Source: JACQWX01 sp041662295
GTDB lineage: Bacteria; Elusimicrobiota; Elusimicrobia; UBA1565; UBA9628
Direction of reading: 5' to 3'
DNA length: 12,918 bases
Assembly (NCBI GenBank): GCA_041662295.1
Contig: JBAZSR010000103.1
Span: forward strand, 1-12,918
Both the position numbers and the translations under genes were made by a program. Positions 1 through 7,788 of this stretch are shown here, in pieces. The notes beneath the pieces were generated by a model, which saw only the letters and a program-made list of their open reading frames with translations, was not told the DNA's origin and did no database searches. Every line of letters starts with the position of its first letter. Within the stretch, counting starts at the first letter, position 1.

Positions 1-3000
1 ATTGCTGTCTTGGAAGGCGGTCTCGAGGGCGGTTCCGGTCCTGAGCCCCCCCAGGATGGAGGCGCGCCTTCCGGCGCCGGGACCCCGGCTGCTCCTGACA
101 GCGCTGCCGCTGCGTCGGCCCGCAGGGGGATCGCTGACGGGGGGGCGGTCTTCGACGGCAATCTCCACGCCTCCGGCAGGGCCGGCGGGCCTGCGATGCC
201 GGCATCCGGCCAGACCGGACCGGCAAGGCCCGCTGAATCAGGGCCGTTCCCGGTCGAGCCCGCTCCTGCCCGGTCCGTTCCAGTCGAGTCCAGTCTCTCC
301 CATCCTTCCCCGCAAAGGTCTTCCCCGTCTCCTGAGGCGGCCGTTCTCGGAGCCCTGCGGGCACAGGATTCCCCGGGCCTCCTGGAGGGCTTGGGCCCTG
401 TCGTGTCCGGCACGGCCGAGTCCCTGCGGAAGGCCTTTGGGATCCCGAGCGAAGCGGACCTGGAGGCATCCTTCCTGGCGCGCCAGGAGCTGGCTTCGCG
501 GCTCGAAGGCTACGTCAGAGCGCTCCGGGACCTCTTCCAGGCCAAAGCGGACGCCGCGGGAGGGCCGGAGTCCTATCTGAGGATGCTGCGCGAGTCCCTG
601 GCAGGGGAGCAGCAGCTGGGCCTCCAGCAGCTCGAGGCCTTCCTTTCCATCAGGGAGCGGGGGCTCGAATCGTGGCTCTTGGAGGGGTTCGCGCCCGGGA
701 CCAGGCCCGAGGAGGACCACCGCTTCGAGAGGCTCGTGGAGGCCGCCTCCCTGGCCGAGGCAGGCCTCTGGCTGGATGAAGGCCATGCAAGGTTGTTGTC
801 CGCCAAGACAGCGGAGCACATCTTCGCCCTGGAGGTGAAGGCTCTCGGGGACAGGGTCCGGGAAGACACGGCCTCGGCCGAGGAGGCGGCCGCGTTCGAG
901 AGGGTCAAGGGGCCTTTCGGCGTCCTGTCCGCAGGCGGCTTCATCCTCTGCGGCGCTCCGGGCATGGAGGATGAGCTTGGAAGGCTCAAGGCCATCCACG
1001 GCCAGGGCGCTGCGCTCGCCCGCAGGATGAAGGAGGCGCGCAAAGCCCTCGAAGGCTTCCTTGCGCAGAGGCAGGCCCGGGGCCTGGTAGACGGGCTGAC
1101 GCCCGCCCTGAGGGATTTTCTTGAGGCGGACCGCTCCTGGGAGAAGATTCCTGAGAAGGAGCGCGGTCTGCTCCTTGCGGCGCTCAAGCCGAGGTCGGGC
1201 CTGGTCCGGCGCGTGAAGCTCCTCATGGACCCGGCCCGCAGACGGCACCTGGAGGGCTTGAGGCTGGCGGGCTGGATGATCGACAGGCCCGAGGTCGAGT
1301 CCTTCAGCGTCCACCCCGCTGTCGACGGGCTTGCCGAGGTCGACGAGGCCGTGGGCCGCTTCGCCGGCGCCTACCGGCGGGCCAAGCTCCGGGACCTGGC
1401 GGTCCGCAGCGGCTGGGCCGTCAAGCTCCTCATGAAGCCTGGCCTGGGCAACGAGGTCTGGAGCTTTGGGGGAGGCCAGGTCCTGGCCGACAGCCTTGGG
1501 AGCCTGCTCGTCAAGAAGCCCGAGTCCTTCGAAGGCGTGCGCCTTGTCAGGCGGGAGGATGGGGGCCTGGCGTACAGGGAGGGCCGGTTCGACGCCCTGC
1601 TGCGGCCCGCCCCTGGATTCTTCGACGAGGGAACGGCGGGGCCATCCGGCCTGAAGAAGTGGCGCCGCCGCGGCACCCTGGCTCCCGGGACTGACGGCGC
1701 CCCCGCGTTCTCCGGCGAGGCCGCTTTCGGGGAGGGCGAAGGTCCGGGCGGCCTGGTCGAGGTCTGGAAGGACGGCAGGCCCGTCAGCCGCGTGTCCACG
1801 GGCCCGGACGGGATCCAAAGGCGGCAAGCCGTCTCGTTCGAGCCCTTCGCCTTCCTCAGGACGGGCGTCGAGACCGCCAAGGTCGTGCGGGACGAGGGCG
1901 GCGGGGTCGTGTCCCGCGAGGTCGTGCTCGAGGAGTCCGGGCCGGGCGGCCGGAGGACCGTCACCTACCGGTTCAGCGGCGACCTTCGGAGGCCGTCGAG
2001 CGTGACGACGAGCGCCTCCGGCAGGCTCGACTGGACCCAGTGGCAGAGCCAGTCGCTGACGCACAACGGCGGCGCCTTCGAGGGGAGCGTGGAGCAGACC
2101 GTGCTCTACGACCCCGCGGGCCGGGAGACCCGCAGGCTCCTCCGGGTCAGGCGGGAGAGCTTCTCCGAGGACCTCGAGTTCAGGAACAGGGTCTTCGACA
2201 ACCCCTTCTACCGCTTCCGCCGCTGGGACGACGGCCGGTGCCTGGTCTGGTTCGGGGCCGAGCGCAGGAGCGCCCTGCTGGAGGGGGACTTCGGCCTCCT
2301 GGGGCCGGGAGGTTCGCTCTTTGCCCGGGAATACGACAAGCGCAGCGGGGAGAGGGAGATCCTCTATGTGGTGGAGCCTGATGGCGCCGTGGTCGGATAT
2401 CTCAACAAGGATCGTACCAGCCCGGTCTCGCTCAACGTGCTCTTCCGCGACGCGTTCGGCAACGTCTTCATCAGGCCCAAGGAGGCCGTCGACCTCGAGG
2501 CCGAGCTCTGGAAGCGCTCGAGCGCGGCCATGGCCGCCGAGGGGCGCTGGGATAAATGGGGCTGGGAGTGGGGGGCGTGGGGCGCGGGCAAGGCTGCCGC
2601 GCCCTTCGCCACGGCCTTCGAAGGCATCGGCGGGGCCTTTGCCATGGCCGAGTCCCTTCCCACGGTCGTGGCAGGGTCGGCCATCGAGATGGCAGGCAGG
2701 CTCTCTGGAGATGAGGGGCTCCAGGCCGCCGGCGACCTCACTCGCATCGACGGGTTCAGGGGGCTCTTCAACAACCCCGTGGCGCGGGGGGATGTCCGCC
2801 TGCTCCTGTCCGCCCCTCCCGACCCCGAGGAGTGGAAGCGCCTGCGCGACCGGGCTCTCCAGCCCAAGACCGCGCTGGCTGGATCCATCGACGCGGCCCG
2901 CAACGAGGAAGAGGCTCTCCGGCAGGGCTACGACCCGCGTCTCCTCGGGGCCGGGGAGGTCTCGGCGTTCGGCAGGGACAAGGGCCTCTGGGAGGTCATG

Positions 3001-6000
3001 GGGGACCGGCGCAACGAGTGGGAGGCCGACAGCCCGGCGCTCGCCAACAGCGTCTACTTCCTCGCCAAGGCAGCCGACACAGGCCTTCAGCTCGCGGCTT
3101 TCGGCGGCGGCTCGAAGCTTGTCGGACAAGGACTGGGGGCGGCCTTGGCCGGCACCAAGGCCGGGTATCTCGCGCCCATCGCCTTCAACCAAGCCCAGAC
3201 CCTGGTGTTCATGCCTCACTTCATCGGCGGCAACCTCCAGCACTTCGAGAAGGCTTGGAGCGAGGGGGGGCTCGAGGCCGTGCACTTCGCCGTGGAGTTC
3301 GGGGCCACGGTCGTGGGCATGCGCCTGGCCGGCTCGGCGGTCGAGGTGACCCCCAAGGGAGAGGTCCGCGTCCCCCATGCCGGGCCTGGGCTCAAGGCTG
3401 CCCTGCTGTGGAGGCCGGTCGTCGGCAAGGACGGCCCTGCCACCGAATACGGGGCCGCGGCTATGCTCGGGGAGGCCGGCAAGCTCGCGGGCGCCATGGC
3501 CGCTGCCTCGTTGGTCAAGGGCATCATCGGCGAGGAGGCCGGCTACGCCGCTGCGGCGGCCCCCGTGGCCCTCGGGCTCGCGGTCCACGGCGCAAGGGCC
3601 GAGCATCGGCAGCACAAGGCCCTCGAGGAGGCTTCACGCGAGCCGGATTCAAGGCCGGAACCCAGGTTTTCCGGCCCTGGACCGGTCCGACCCGGTGCCG
3701 CAGGCGTCCAGGGACTGGTCTCGCGGCTCCCCAAGGCCGTGGACATCCCGGAGCCCTTGCGGAGGGACTACGGCGGGTACCTCAGCCGCCTCCAAGGCCT
3801 GGTGTCCCAGGGTCTCAGCAAGGAAGCCCGCCACGTCGCCGAGCTTTGCACGAGGTTCCTCTCCGCGAACAAGCTTCCGGGAGCGGATGCCGCCTCGAGC
3901 CTGGACCGCATGCTCTCTTCCGTCCCGGACAACCCCGGCCTGATCAAGCACGGCCAGGCCATCGCCGGGGTCAGGCGGCTCGAGCTTCTCGGCCGCCACG
4001 CGGACGCGCTCACCCTCGCGCGGAACAGGGCTCAGGGGCTCAGGAGCGGCTCGGGAGCAGGGCCCGAGGAGTATCTGGCCGCCTCCGCCTTGGAGGCCAT
4101 GGCCAGGCGCATCCAGGAACAGAACTCGGCTCGGTCCCGCTCCTCGGCCCTGGCCCGGGAGGTCCACCCCTCTCGCCTGGCCCGGGAGCTGATCCTGGAT
4201 GCGAAGAACGGGACAGCGGAGGTGGCAGGCAATCTCTCCCCTTATCAGTCGGGCAAGCAGGGCAACATCCCGGACTGCCTGGTCCACTCCGCCTGGAATT
4301 CCCCTGACCCCCGGATGCGCGCCATCAAAAGGAGCATGAGCTACCGCGAGTTCCGGACCCTGATCGAGGATATGGTCAGCGCCGCCCGCGGGTCCGGCCA
4401 GCCGCGCGTGGACTATCTCCAGGGGGAGATCGCCACGCTCTCTGAGATGGCGGGTGCGCTCAGGAAACTGGGCTTCGAGCTCCGCGAGGTCGGGCATGTG
4501 CTCGACACGGACCGCGGGCTCTTCGACTTCATCAAGAAGAACGGGCCCCTGCTCACCGTGGTCGGGTGGACGGACGCCAATGCCGAGCCCGGGACCCACG
4601 CCGTGGTGCTCCCCGCCGCCAAAATAGACGCCTCGGGCAGGGGCACCTTCTACATCGTGGACTCCCATCGCTCCGGCGCCGCTCCCTTCGGCATGGATGT
4701 GCTCAAGCTCGGGGGCGCGACCTTCCGGACCCTGCACTGCGATCTTCCCGTTCCCGAGGTCCTTGCCAACGTCCAGGCAGAGCGCCAGCTTCACGCGGCC
4801 CGGGGCCGAAGGGCGCATGACCCCGCTGCCCCGGCGCTCCTCTCCGGCGAGGGGCTGGTCGAGGCTGTCCACAAGCTCTACACCGAGTCTCCCAGGCACA
4901 CCGGGGGGGAGCTCCATCCGAGCCTGCGGCTCGGCGAGCCTGCGGCCAGGCCGGACCGGCTCCCGGGCTCGCCGGGGTATGCGCGGGGCAAGGCTGCCGG
5001 TCCTGAACCTGAGCTGACGCCGGTCCAGCAGAGGGCCTACGCAGAGCTCATCGCCAGGCTCAGGCGTCCTGGGACTGACGCGACCATGGAGAAGGCGCTC
5101 GTGGAGTGGGCGGTCCTCCATGGCAATGTCTCGCGCCGGGCTTGGGGGCAGTCAAAGGCTTCCTTCGAGCGGTACCTCGACGGTAATCCCGACGTCGCTG
5201 CCCGCAAGGGCAGGGGCCTGACCAAGGCCGATTATCTCCGGTACCTCGAGTTGAGGCCCTCGGGGCCGACCCGGATGGATAAGCTGGCAGTGGCCCAGTA
5301 CATGGCGCAAGGCACGTCCGCCTCCAACGTCGACGCGCTCGTCAGGGGGATCTCCAATCTCCAGAGGATGGCGCAGGAGGCCGGTTCCGCGCCCGCGCCG
5401 CAGGGGACCGCGCCGGCCGAGGCCCTCCCCGCGTCCGGGCCGCCCGCGCCCCCAAGGGCCGCGGGCCCGGCCCCGGCCAAGGCCGCGCCTGCGGCCGGGG
5501 AGATCGTCTACCTCGATTCAAACATCCTCATGGAGGTCGGCCGCGGGAACCCGCTGGCCGTCGAGCGGCTCGACCGCCTCATCGGGCAGGGCAAGGACGT
5601 CCGAGTCACTACCACGCACCTCGGCGAGCTCAGTCGGGGGGAATCGGGCTACGTCGAGCTGGTGGAGATGATCCGGGAAGGAAAGATCAGGGTCTCCTCG
5701 CCGGTCGATGGCCTTTCGGATCGGTCCGTCTCCGACCATCAGGCGCTCGTCAAGGTCCTGCTCCGCTTCGATATCGGATCCAAGAAGGGAAAGGCAGGGA
5801 CGTTCGGAGGGGACGCGGAACTCGTGGCCGGCCTCATGCTCCGCCAGGCCCGGGGCGAGGGAGGAACGCTGGTCACGGCCGAGAAGAAGCTGACCAACCA
5901 GCTCCTTCAGCTTTCCAAGCCGCCCAAATCCGGCCAGAAGTCCGCCTTCCAGAGGGCGCTCGAGGACGCCGGCTTGGGCGGCTACCTTCTGCCCAAGGTC

Positions 6001-6060
6001 GAGCGCTGGGTGATGCCGCAGGCCGGGGCCGGGTCGGCCCAGGCCGAAGGCGCTCCCTGA
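1..6060 (+). CDS. Giant multidomain protein, 5'-truncated: helical region, YD/RHS-like core, hydrophobic zones, C39-like peptidase, C-terminal PIN domain
   Basis: The frame is open from base 1, so the true start lies upstream; the TTG at base 10 is not a convincing start. Residues are numbered from base 10 (2016 residues). Residues 1-110 are Pro/Gly/Ala-rich and disordered-looking. Residues 110-470 are charged and helical. Residues 520-830 are beta-rich, with one YD-repeat-like motif (YDPAGRET at 700). Residues 850-897 and 1013-1200 are Gly/Ala-rich and hydrophobic, like the translocation or pre-toxin parts of large secreted toxins. Residues 1240-1390 are helical and possibly TPR-like. Residues 1408-1600 look like a C39/papain-fold cysteine peptidase. 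Residues 1792-1830 are a Pro/Ala linker, followed by a PIN-like nuclease domain (1831-1995). The inferred role is a secreted or surface effector whose peptidase may process the protein and release the PIN end. No immunity gene follows: the next gene is a convergent kinase 12 bases away. The domain calls come from motifs only, and the overall function is unknown. Confidence 0.85.
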   Translation: MAVLEGGLEGGSGPEPPQDGGAPSGAGTPAAPDSAAAASARRGIADGGAVFDGNLHASGRAGGPAMPASGQTGPARPAESGPFPVEPAPARSVPVESSLSHPSPQRSSPSPEAAVLGALRAQDSPGLLEGLGPVVSGTAESLRKAFGIPSEADLEASFLARQELASRLEGYVRALRDLFQAKADAAGGPESYLRMLRESLAGEQQLGLQQLEAFLSIRERGLESWLLEGFAPGTRPEEDHRFERLVEAASLAEAGLWLDEGHARLLSAKTAEHIFALEVKALGDRVREDTASAEEAAAFERVKGPFGVLSAGGFILCGAPGMEDELGRLKAIHGQGAALARRMKEARKALEGFLAQRQARGLVDGLTPALRDFLEADRSWEKIPEKERGLLLAALKPRSGLVRRVKLLMDPARRRHLEGLRLAGWMIDRPEVESFSVHPAVDGLAEVDEAVGRFAGAYRRAKLRDLAVRSGWAVKLLMKPGLGNEVWSFGGGQVLADSLGSLLVKKPESFEGVRLVRREDGGLAYREGRFDALLRPAPGFFDEGTAGPSGLKKWRRRGTLAPGTDGAPAFSGEAAFGEGEGPGGLVEVWKDGRPVSRVSTGPDGIQRRQAVSFEPFAFLRTGVETAKVVRDEGGGVVSREVVLEESGPGGRRTVTYRFSGDLRRPSSVTTSASGRLDWTQWQSQSLTHNGGAFEGSVEQTVLYDPAGRETRRLLRVRRESFSEDLEFRNRVFDNPFYRFRRWDDGRCLVWFGAERRSALLEGDFGLLGPGGSLFAREYDKRSGEREILYVVEPDGAVVGYLNKDRTSPVSLNVLFRDAFGNVFIRPKEAVDLEAELWKRSSAAMAAEGRWDKWGWEWGAWGAGKAAAPFATAFEGIGGAFAMAESLPTVVAGSAIEMAGRLSGDEGLQAAGDLTRIDGFRGLFNNPVARGDVRLLLSAPPDPEEWKRLRDRALQPKTALAGSIDAARNEEEALRQGYDPRLLGAGEVSAFGRDKGLWEVMGDRRNEWEADSPALANSVYFLAKAADTGLQLAAFGGGSKLVGQGLGAALAGTKAGYLAPIAFNQAQTLVFMPHFIGGNLQHFEKAWSEGGLEAVHFAVEFGATVVGMRLAGSAVEVTPKGEVRVPHAGPGLKAALLWRPVVGKDGPATEYGAAAMLGEAGKLAGAMAAASLVKGIIGEEAGYAAAAAPVALGLAVHGARAEHRQHKALEEASREPDSRPEPRFSGPGPVRPGAAGVQGLVSRLPKAVDIPEPLRRDYGGYLSRLQGLVSQGLSKEARHVAELCTRFLSANKLPGADAASSLDRMLSSVPDNPGLIKHGQAIAGVRRLELLGRHADALTLARNRAQGLRSGSGAGPEEYLAASALEAMARRIQEQNSARSRSSALAREVHPSRLARELILDAKNGTAEVAGNLSPYQSGKQGNIPDCLVHSAWNSPDPRMRAIKRSMSYREFRTLIEDMVSAARGSGQPRVDYLQGEIATLSEMAGALRKLGFELREVGHVLDTDRGLFDFIKKNGPLLTVVGWTDANAEPGTHAVVLPAAKIDASGRGTFYIVDSHRSGAAPFGMDVLKLGGATFRTLHCDLPVPEVLANVQAERQLHAARGRRAHDPAAPALLSGEGLVEAVHKLYTESPRHTGGELHPSLRLGEPAARPDRLPGSPGYARGKAAGPEPELTPVQQRAYAELIARLRRPGTDATMEKALVEWAVLHGNVSRRAWGQSKASFERYLDGNPDVAARKGRGLTKADYLRYLELRPSGPTRMDKLAVAQYMAQGTSASNVDALVRGISNLQRMAQEAGSAPAPQGTAPAEALPASGPPAPPRAAGPAPAKAAPAAGEIVYLDSNILMEVGRGNPLAVERLDRLIGQGKDVRVTTTHLGELSRGESGYVELVEMIREGKIRVSSPVDGLSDRSVSDHQALVKVLLRFDIGSKKGKAGTFGGDAELVAGLMLRQARGEGGTLVTAEKKLTNQLLQLSKPPKSGQKSAFQRALEDAGLGGYLLPKVERWVMPQAGAGSAQAEGAP
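4231..4809 (+). other. C39-like cysteine peptidase domain inside the giant protein
   Basis: The segment contains QGNIPDCLVHSAWN, placing Gln1417 six residues before Cys1423. That is the spacing of the oxyanion Gln and catalytic Cys in C39 (ComA-type) peptidases. About 107 residues later comes THAVVL (His1530), and 21 residues after that FYIVDSHRSG (Asp1551). This is the Cys-His-Asp order of papain-fold peptidases. The beta-strand-like flanks of His and Asp fit the fold. The residue between DC and the helix is Leu rather than the usual Gly, so the domain is divergent. A bacteriocin-type double-Gly cleavage role is not implied; self-cleavage is an inference. Confidence 0.55.
5500..5994 (+). other. 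PIN-like ribonuclease domain at the C-terminus of the giant protein
   Basis: The domain begins after a Pro/Ala-rich linker. It shows the PIN signature: IVYLDSNILM with Asp1836, then LGELSRGE with Glu1873, then FGGDAELVAGLML with Asp1935 and Glu1937, and finally TLVTAEKKL with Glu1958 at the usual fourth acidic position. These acids normally bind Mg or Mn ions for RNA cleavage. PIN domains are usually about 130-residue VapC-type toxins. Here the domain is fused to a protein of over 2000 residues and no antitoxin gene is next to it. An active nuclease is inferred from the conserved acids. Confidence 0.6.
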
Positions 6061-6072
6061 GCAACCGGCGGG

Positions 6073-7662
6073 TCAGCTCTCGGAGAGGACCACGGTGAAG
6101 ACCGAGCCCCTGCCAGGGTCGCTCTGCAGTTCGACGCCCCCGCCGTGGATCTCGCAGAGGGTCTTGACGATGGCCAGGCCGTAGCCGCTGCCCTCGGCCT
6201 GGGCGCCCTTGCCCCGGTGGAAGCGCTGGAAGATGTGCTTCTGGTCGTCCTCCAGGATGCCGGGCCCGTTGTCCGAGACCTTGAGGACGAGCCGGCCTTC
6301 CCCGCACTCGAGGGTCACGGTGATGGTGTCCTCGGGCCGGCAGAACTTCACGGAGTTGGCCACGAGGTTCTCGAGGATCTCGGTGAAGGCCGAGGGGTCG
6401 ATGTCCCCCTCGTGACCCTTGGGGAGGCGGTCGTCCTTGACGAGCTTGATGGACCGGCGGGTGGCCAGGAGCTCGAGGTCCCGGAGGCAGTCGTCCGCGA
6501 GGTCCGAGACCTTCGTGGGCTTGCGGTCCAGCTTGAACTCGCCTGACTCGAGCTGACCCTTGCGGAGGATCTGCCGGATGAGGGCGATCATGCTGTCCAC
6601 GTTGTGGAGGATGCGGCCGGCGAGCTCGTCGCGGACCTTGGCGTCCCCGTCGCTCTTGAGGAGGCGCTCGGTGTAGCCCTGGATGATGCTCAAGGGGACC
6701 TTGAGGTCGTGGGTGGTGATGTAGAGGAACTCGTCCTTCTGGGCGTTGGCGCGGACGGCCTCGTTGCGGGCCTCCTGGAGCTTCTCGTAGAGCTTGGCGT
6801 TCTCGATGGCCTGAGCGACGTGGGAGGTGAAGATGGCCGCGTGCCGCAGGTCCTGGGGCTGGAAGCGCTCCTTGTTCTCCTTGCGGTTGGCGCAGAGGAT
6901 GCCCTCGAGCTCTTCCTTGAGCATGATGGGGTAGACCAGGGAGTGCCGGACCGACCGGTGGCTCGGCAGGTCCGCGAACCTGGGGTCCTGCTGGAGCGGG
7001 CCCTCGATGGCCACGCCCGTCTTCCAGCGCGCGACCCGGCCCGCCACCGAGTCCTCGAGGTTGACCTCCGTGCCCTTGATGCCCTGGATGCCGGAGGAAC
7101 TCGAGGCCGCGATGCGCAGCTTGCCGTCCTCGGTCCGCAGGATCAGGGTGGCCTCGTCGGCAGCCAGGATCTTGCAGGCCAGGGTCATGAGGTCCTGGAG
7201 GAGGTCGTCGAGCTTGACGTCCGCGAACACGGAGCGGGTGGCCTCGAGCAGGCCCACGAGGGCCTTCAGGCCCACCTTCTCGAACACGCTGGGCAGGAGG
7301 GCCTCGAGCTCGAGCATGTCGAAGGGCTTGATGAGGTAGGCGTAGGCGCCCTTCTGGATGGCCTCGGTGGCCGACGCTTGGGAGGCGTAGCCCGTGACGA
7401 TGACGACCTCGATGCTCGGGTCGAGGTCCTTGAGCGCCTCGAGGGTCTCGATGCCGCCCTTGTTCGGCATCACCAGGTCGAGGATGGCCAGGTGGAACTG
7501 GCCGTCCTTGGCCTTGGCCAGGGCATCCGCGCCGTCCTCGGCAGCCGTGACCTCGTGGCCCTTGGACACCAGGGCGCGCCGGAGCCTCTCGCGCACGGCC
7601 AGGTCGTCGTCCGCGATGAGCACCTTCAGCGTGCCGGTGACCTTCTCCTTAGCCTCGACCAT
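6073..7662 (-). CDS. Cytoplasmic receiver-GAF-histidine kinase
   Basis: This is a soluble two-component kinase of 529 residues with no membrane segment. Residues 12-125 form a receiver domain: acidic pocket ADDD, phospho-acceptor Asp62 in LAILDLVMP, Thr90 in VIVTGYA and Lys112 in YLIKPF. Residues 140-290 form a GAF-type sensor domain. Next comes a short coiled linker and a HisKA domain with His318 in ITTHDLKVPLS. The catalytic HATPase follows, with N box NLVANSVKF, G1 DNGPGI, F box FQRF and G2 GSGYGLAIVK. It probably takes a phosphoryl signal or a small-molecule/redox cue and passes it to an unlinked regulator, since no response regulator gene adjoins. An ATG at 7680 is in frame, but it overlaps the TGATAGAAT extended -10, so the ATG at 7662 is preferred. 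The stop codon is 12 bases from that of the convergent giant gene. Confidence 0.93.
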   Translation of the reverse strand: MVEAKEKVTGTLKVLIADDDLAVRERLRRALVSKGHEVTAAEDGADALAKAKDGQFHLAILDLVMPNKGGIETLEALKDLDPSIEVVIVTGYASQASATEAIQKGAYAYLIKPFDMLELEALLPSVFEKVGLKALVGLLEATRSVFADVKLDDLLQDLMTLACKILAADEATLILRTEDGKLRIAASSSSGIQGIKGTEVNLEDSVAGRVARWKTGVAIEGPLQQDPRFADLPSHRSVRHSLVYPIMLKEELEGILCANRKENKERFQPQDLRHAAIFTSHVAQAIENAKLYEKLQEARNEAVRANAQKDEFLYITTHDLKVPLSIIQGYTERLLKSDGDAKVRDELAGRILHNVDSMIALIRQILRKGQLESGEFKLDRKPTKVSDLADDCLRDLELLATRRSIKLVKDDRLPKGHEGDIDPSAFTEILENLVANSVKFCRPEDTITVTLECGEGRLVLKVSDNGPGILEDDQKHIFQRFHRGKGAQAEGSGYGLAIVKTLCEIHGGGVELQSDPGRGSVFTVVLSES

Positions 7663-7670
7663 GCTGGGAG

Positions 7671-7679
7671 ATTCTATCA
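7671..7679 (-). promoter_or_regulatory. Extended -10 element of the kinase gene
   Basis: On the minus strand the sequence reads TGATAGAAT, an extended -10 (TGN plus TAGAAT), 8 bases before the ATG at 7662. No Shine-Dalgarno sequence lies between them, so the transcript would be leaderless or have only a few leader bases. No good -35 is seen at the normal distance. Confidence 0.5.
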
Positions 7680-7697
7680 TTTGGCGTCATCGCTATT

Positions 7698-7762
7698 TGG
7701 GGTCAGATCTTGAGTTTTGAGTTTTCGCGAAACGAAAACTCAAAACTCAAGATCTGACCCCA
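7698..7762. repeat. Perfect 30-bp inverted repeat (REP/MITE-like) with 5-base loop
   Basis: The left arm at 7698-7727 begins TGGGGTCAGATCTTGAG and ends GAGTTTTCG. The right arm at 7733-7762 is its exact reverse complement. The loop is CGAAA (7728-7732). Inside the arm, GAGTTTT is repeated twice in tandem. The arms are AT-richer than all surrounding DNA, which suggests an inserted element. GGGGTCAGATCTT-type words are remembered from palindromes near IS200-like/RAYT transposases in environmental genomes, but no transposase is present here and this was not checked. It lies upstream of both divergent promoters, so it is not a normal terminator of either gene. Confidence 0.8.
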
Positions 7763-7772
7763 GACCCCATTG

Positions 7773-7781
7773 TGCTAGAAT
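7773..7781 (+). promoter_or_regulatory. Extended -10 element of the deacetylase-GNAT unit
   Basis: TGCTAGAAT is an extended -10, and the ATG at 7789 begins 7 bases after it with no Shine-Dalgarno sequence. A partial -35 match, CTGACC at 7754-7759, sits 16 bases upstream and lies inside the right arm of the inverted repeat, so the repeat may have supplied part of the promoter. A leaderless mRNA is inferred. Confidence 0.5.
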
Positions 7782-7788
7782 CGACGCG

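Noticed and set aside
238..3615. Very long open frame of 1125 codons on the minus strand, antisense to the giant gene
   Set aside because: It is Pro/Gly/Arg/Leu-rich with no recognisable domain, as expected for the mirror of GC-rich coding sequence. The plus-strand frame has domains and runs through the whole region.
3649..5121. 490-codon minus-strand frame antisense to the peptidase part
   Set aside because: It has shadow-type composition, and the opposite strand carries the conserved peptidase motifs.
7663..7680. Kinase start at the ATG at 7680
   Set aside because: That ATG overlaps the TGATAGAAT promoter element, and the six added residues are not part of the receiver domain. It remains possible.
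6604..7713. 369-codon plus-strand frame across the kinase gene
   Set aside because: It is low-complexity Val/Leu/Glu/Asp/Gly-rich text produced by reading the kinase gene backwards; the minus strand has complete kinase motifs.
7698..7762. Rho-independent terminator
   Set aside because: The genes on both sides point away from it, and the promoters lie outside the stem, so neither transcript would cross it.
7717..7788. Upstream extension of the deacetylase start into the inverted repeat
   Set aside because: The 24 extra residues are encoded by the repeat and by the -10 element and do not resemble the family; the ATG at 7789 fits better.
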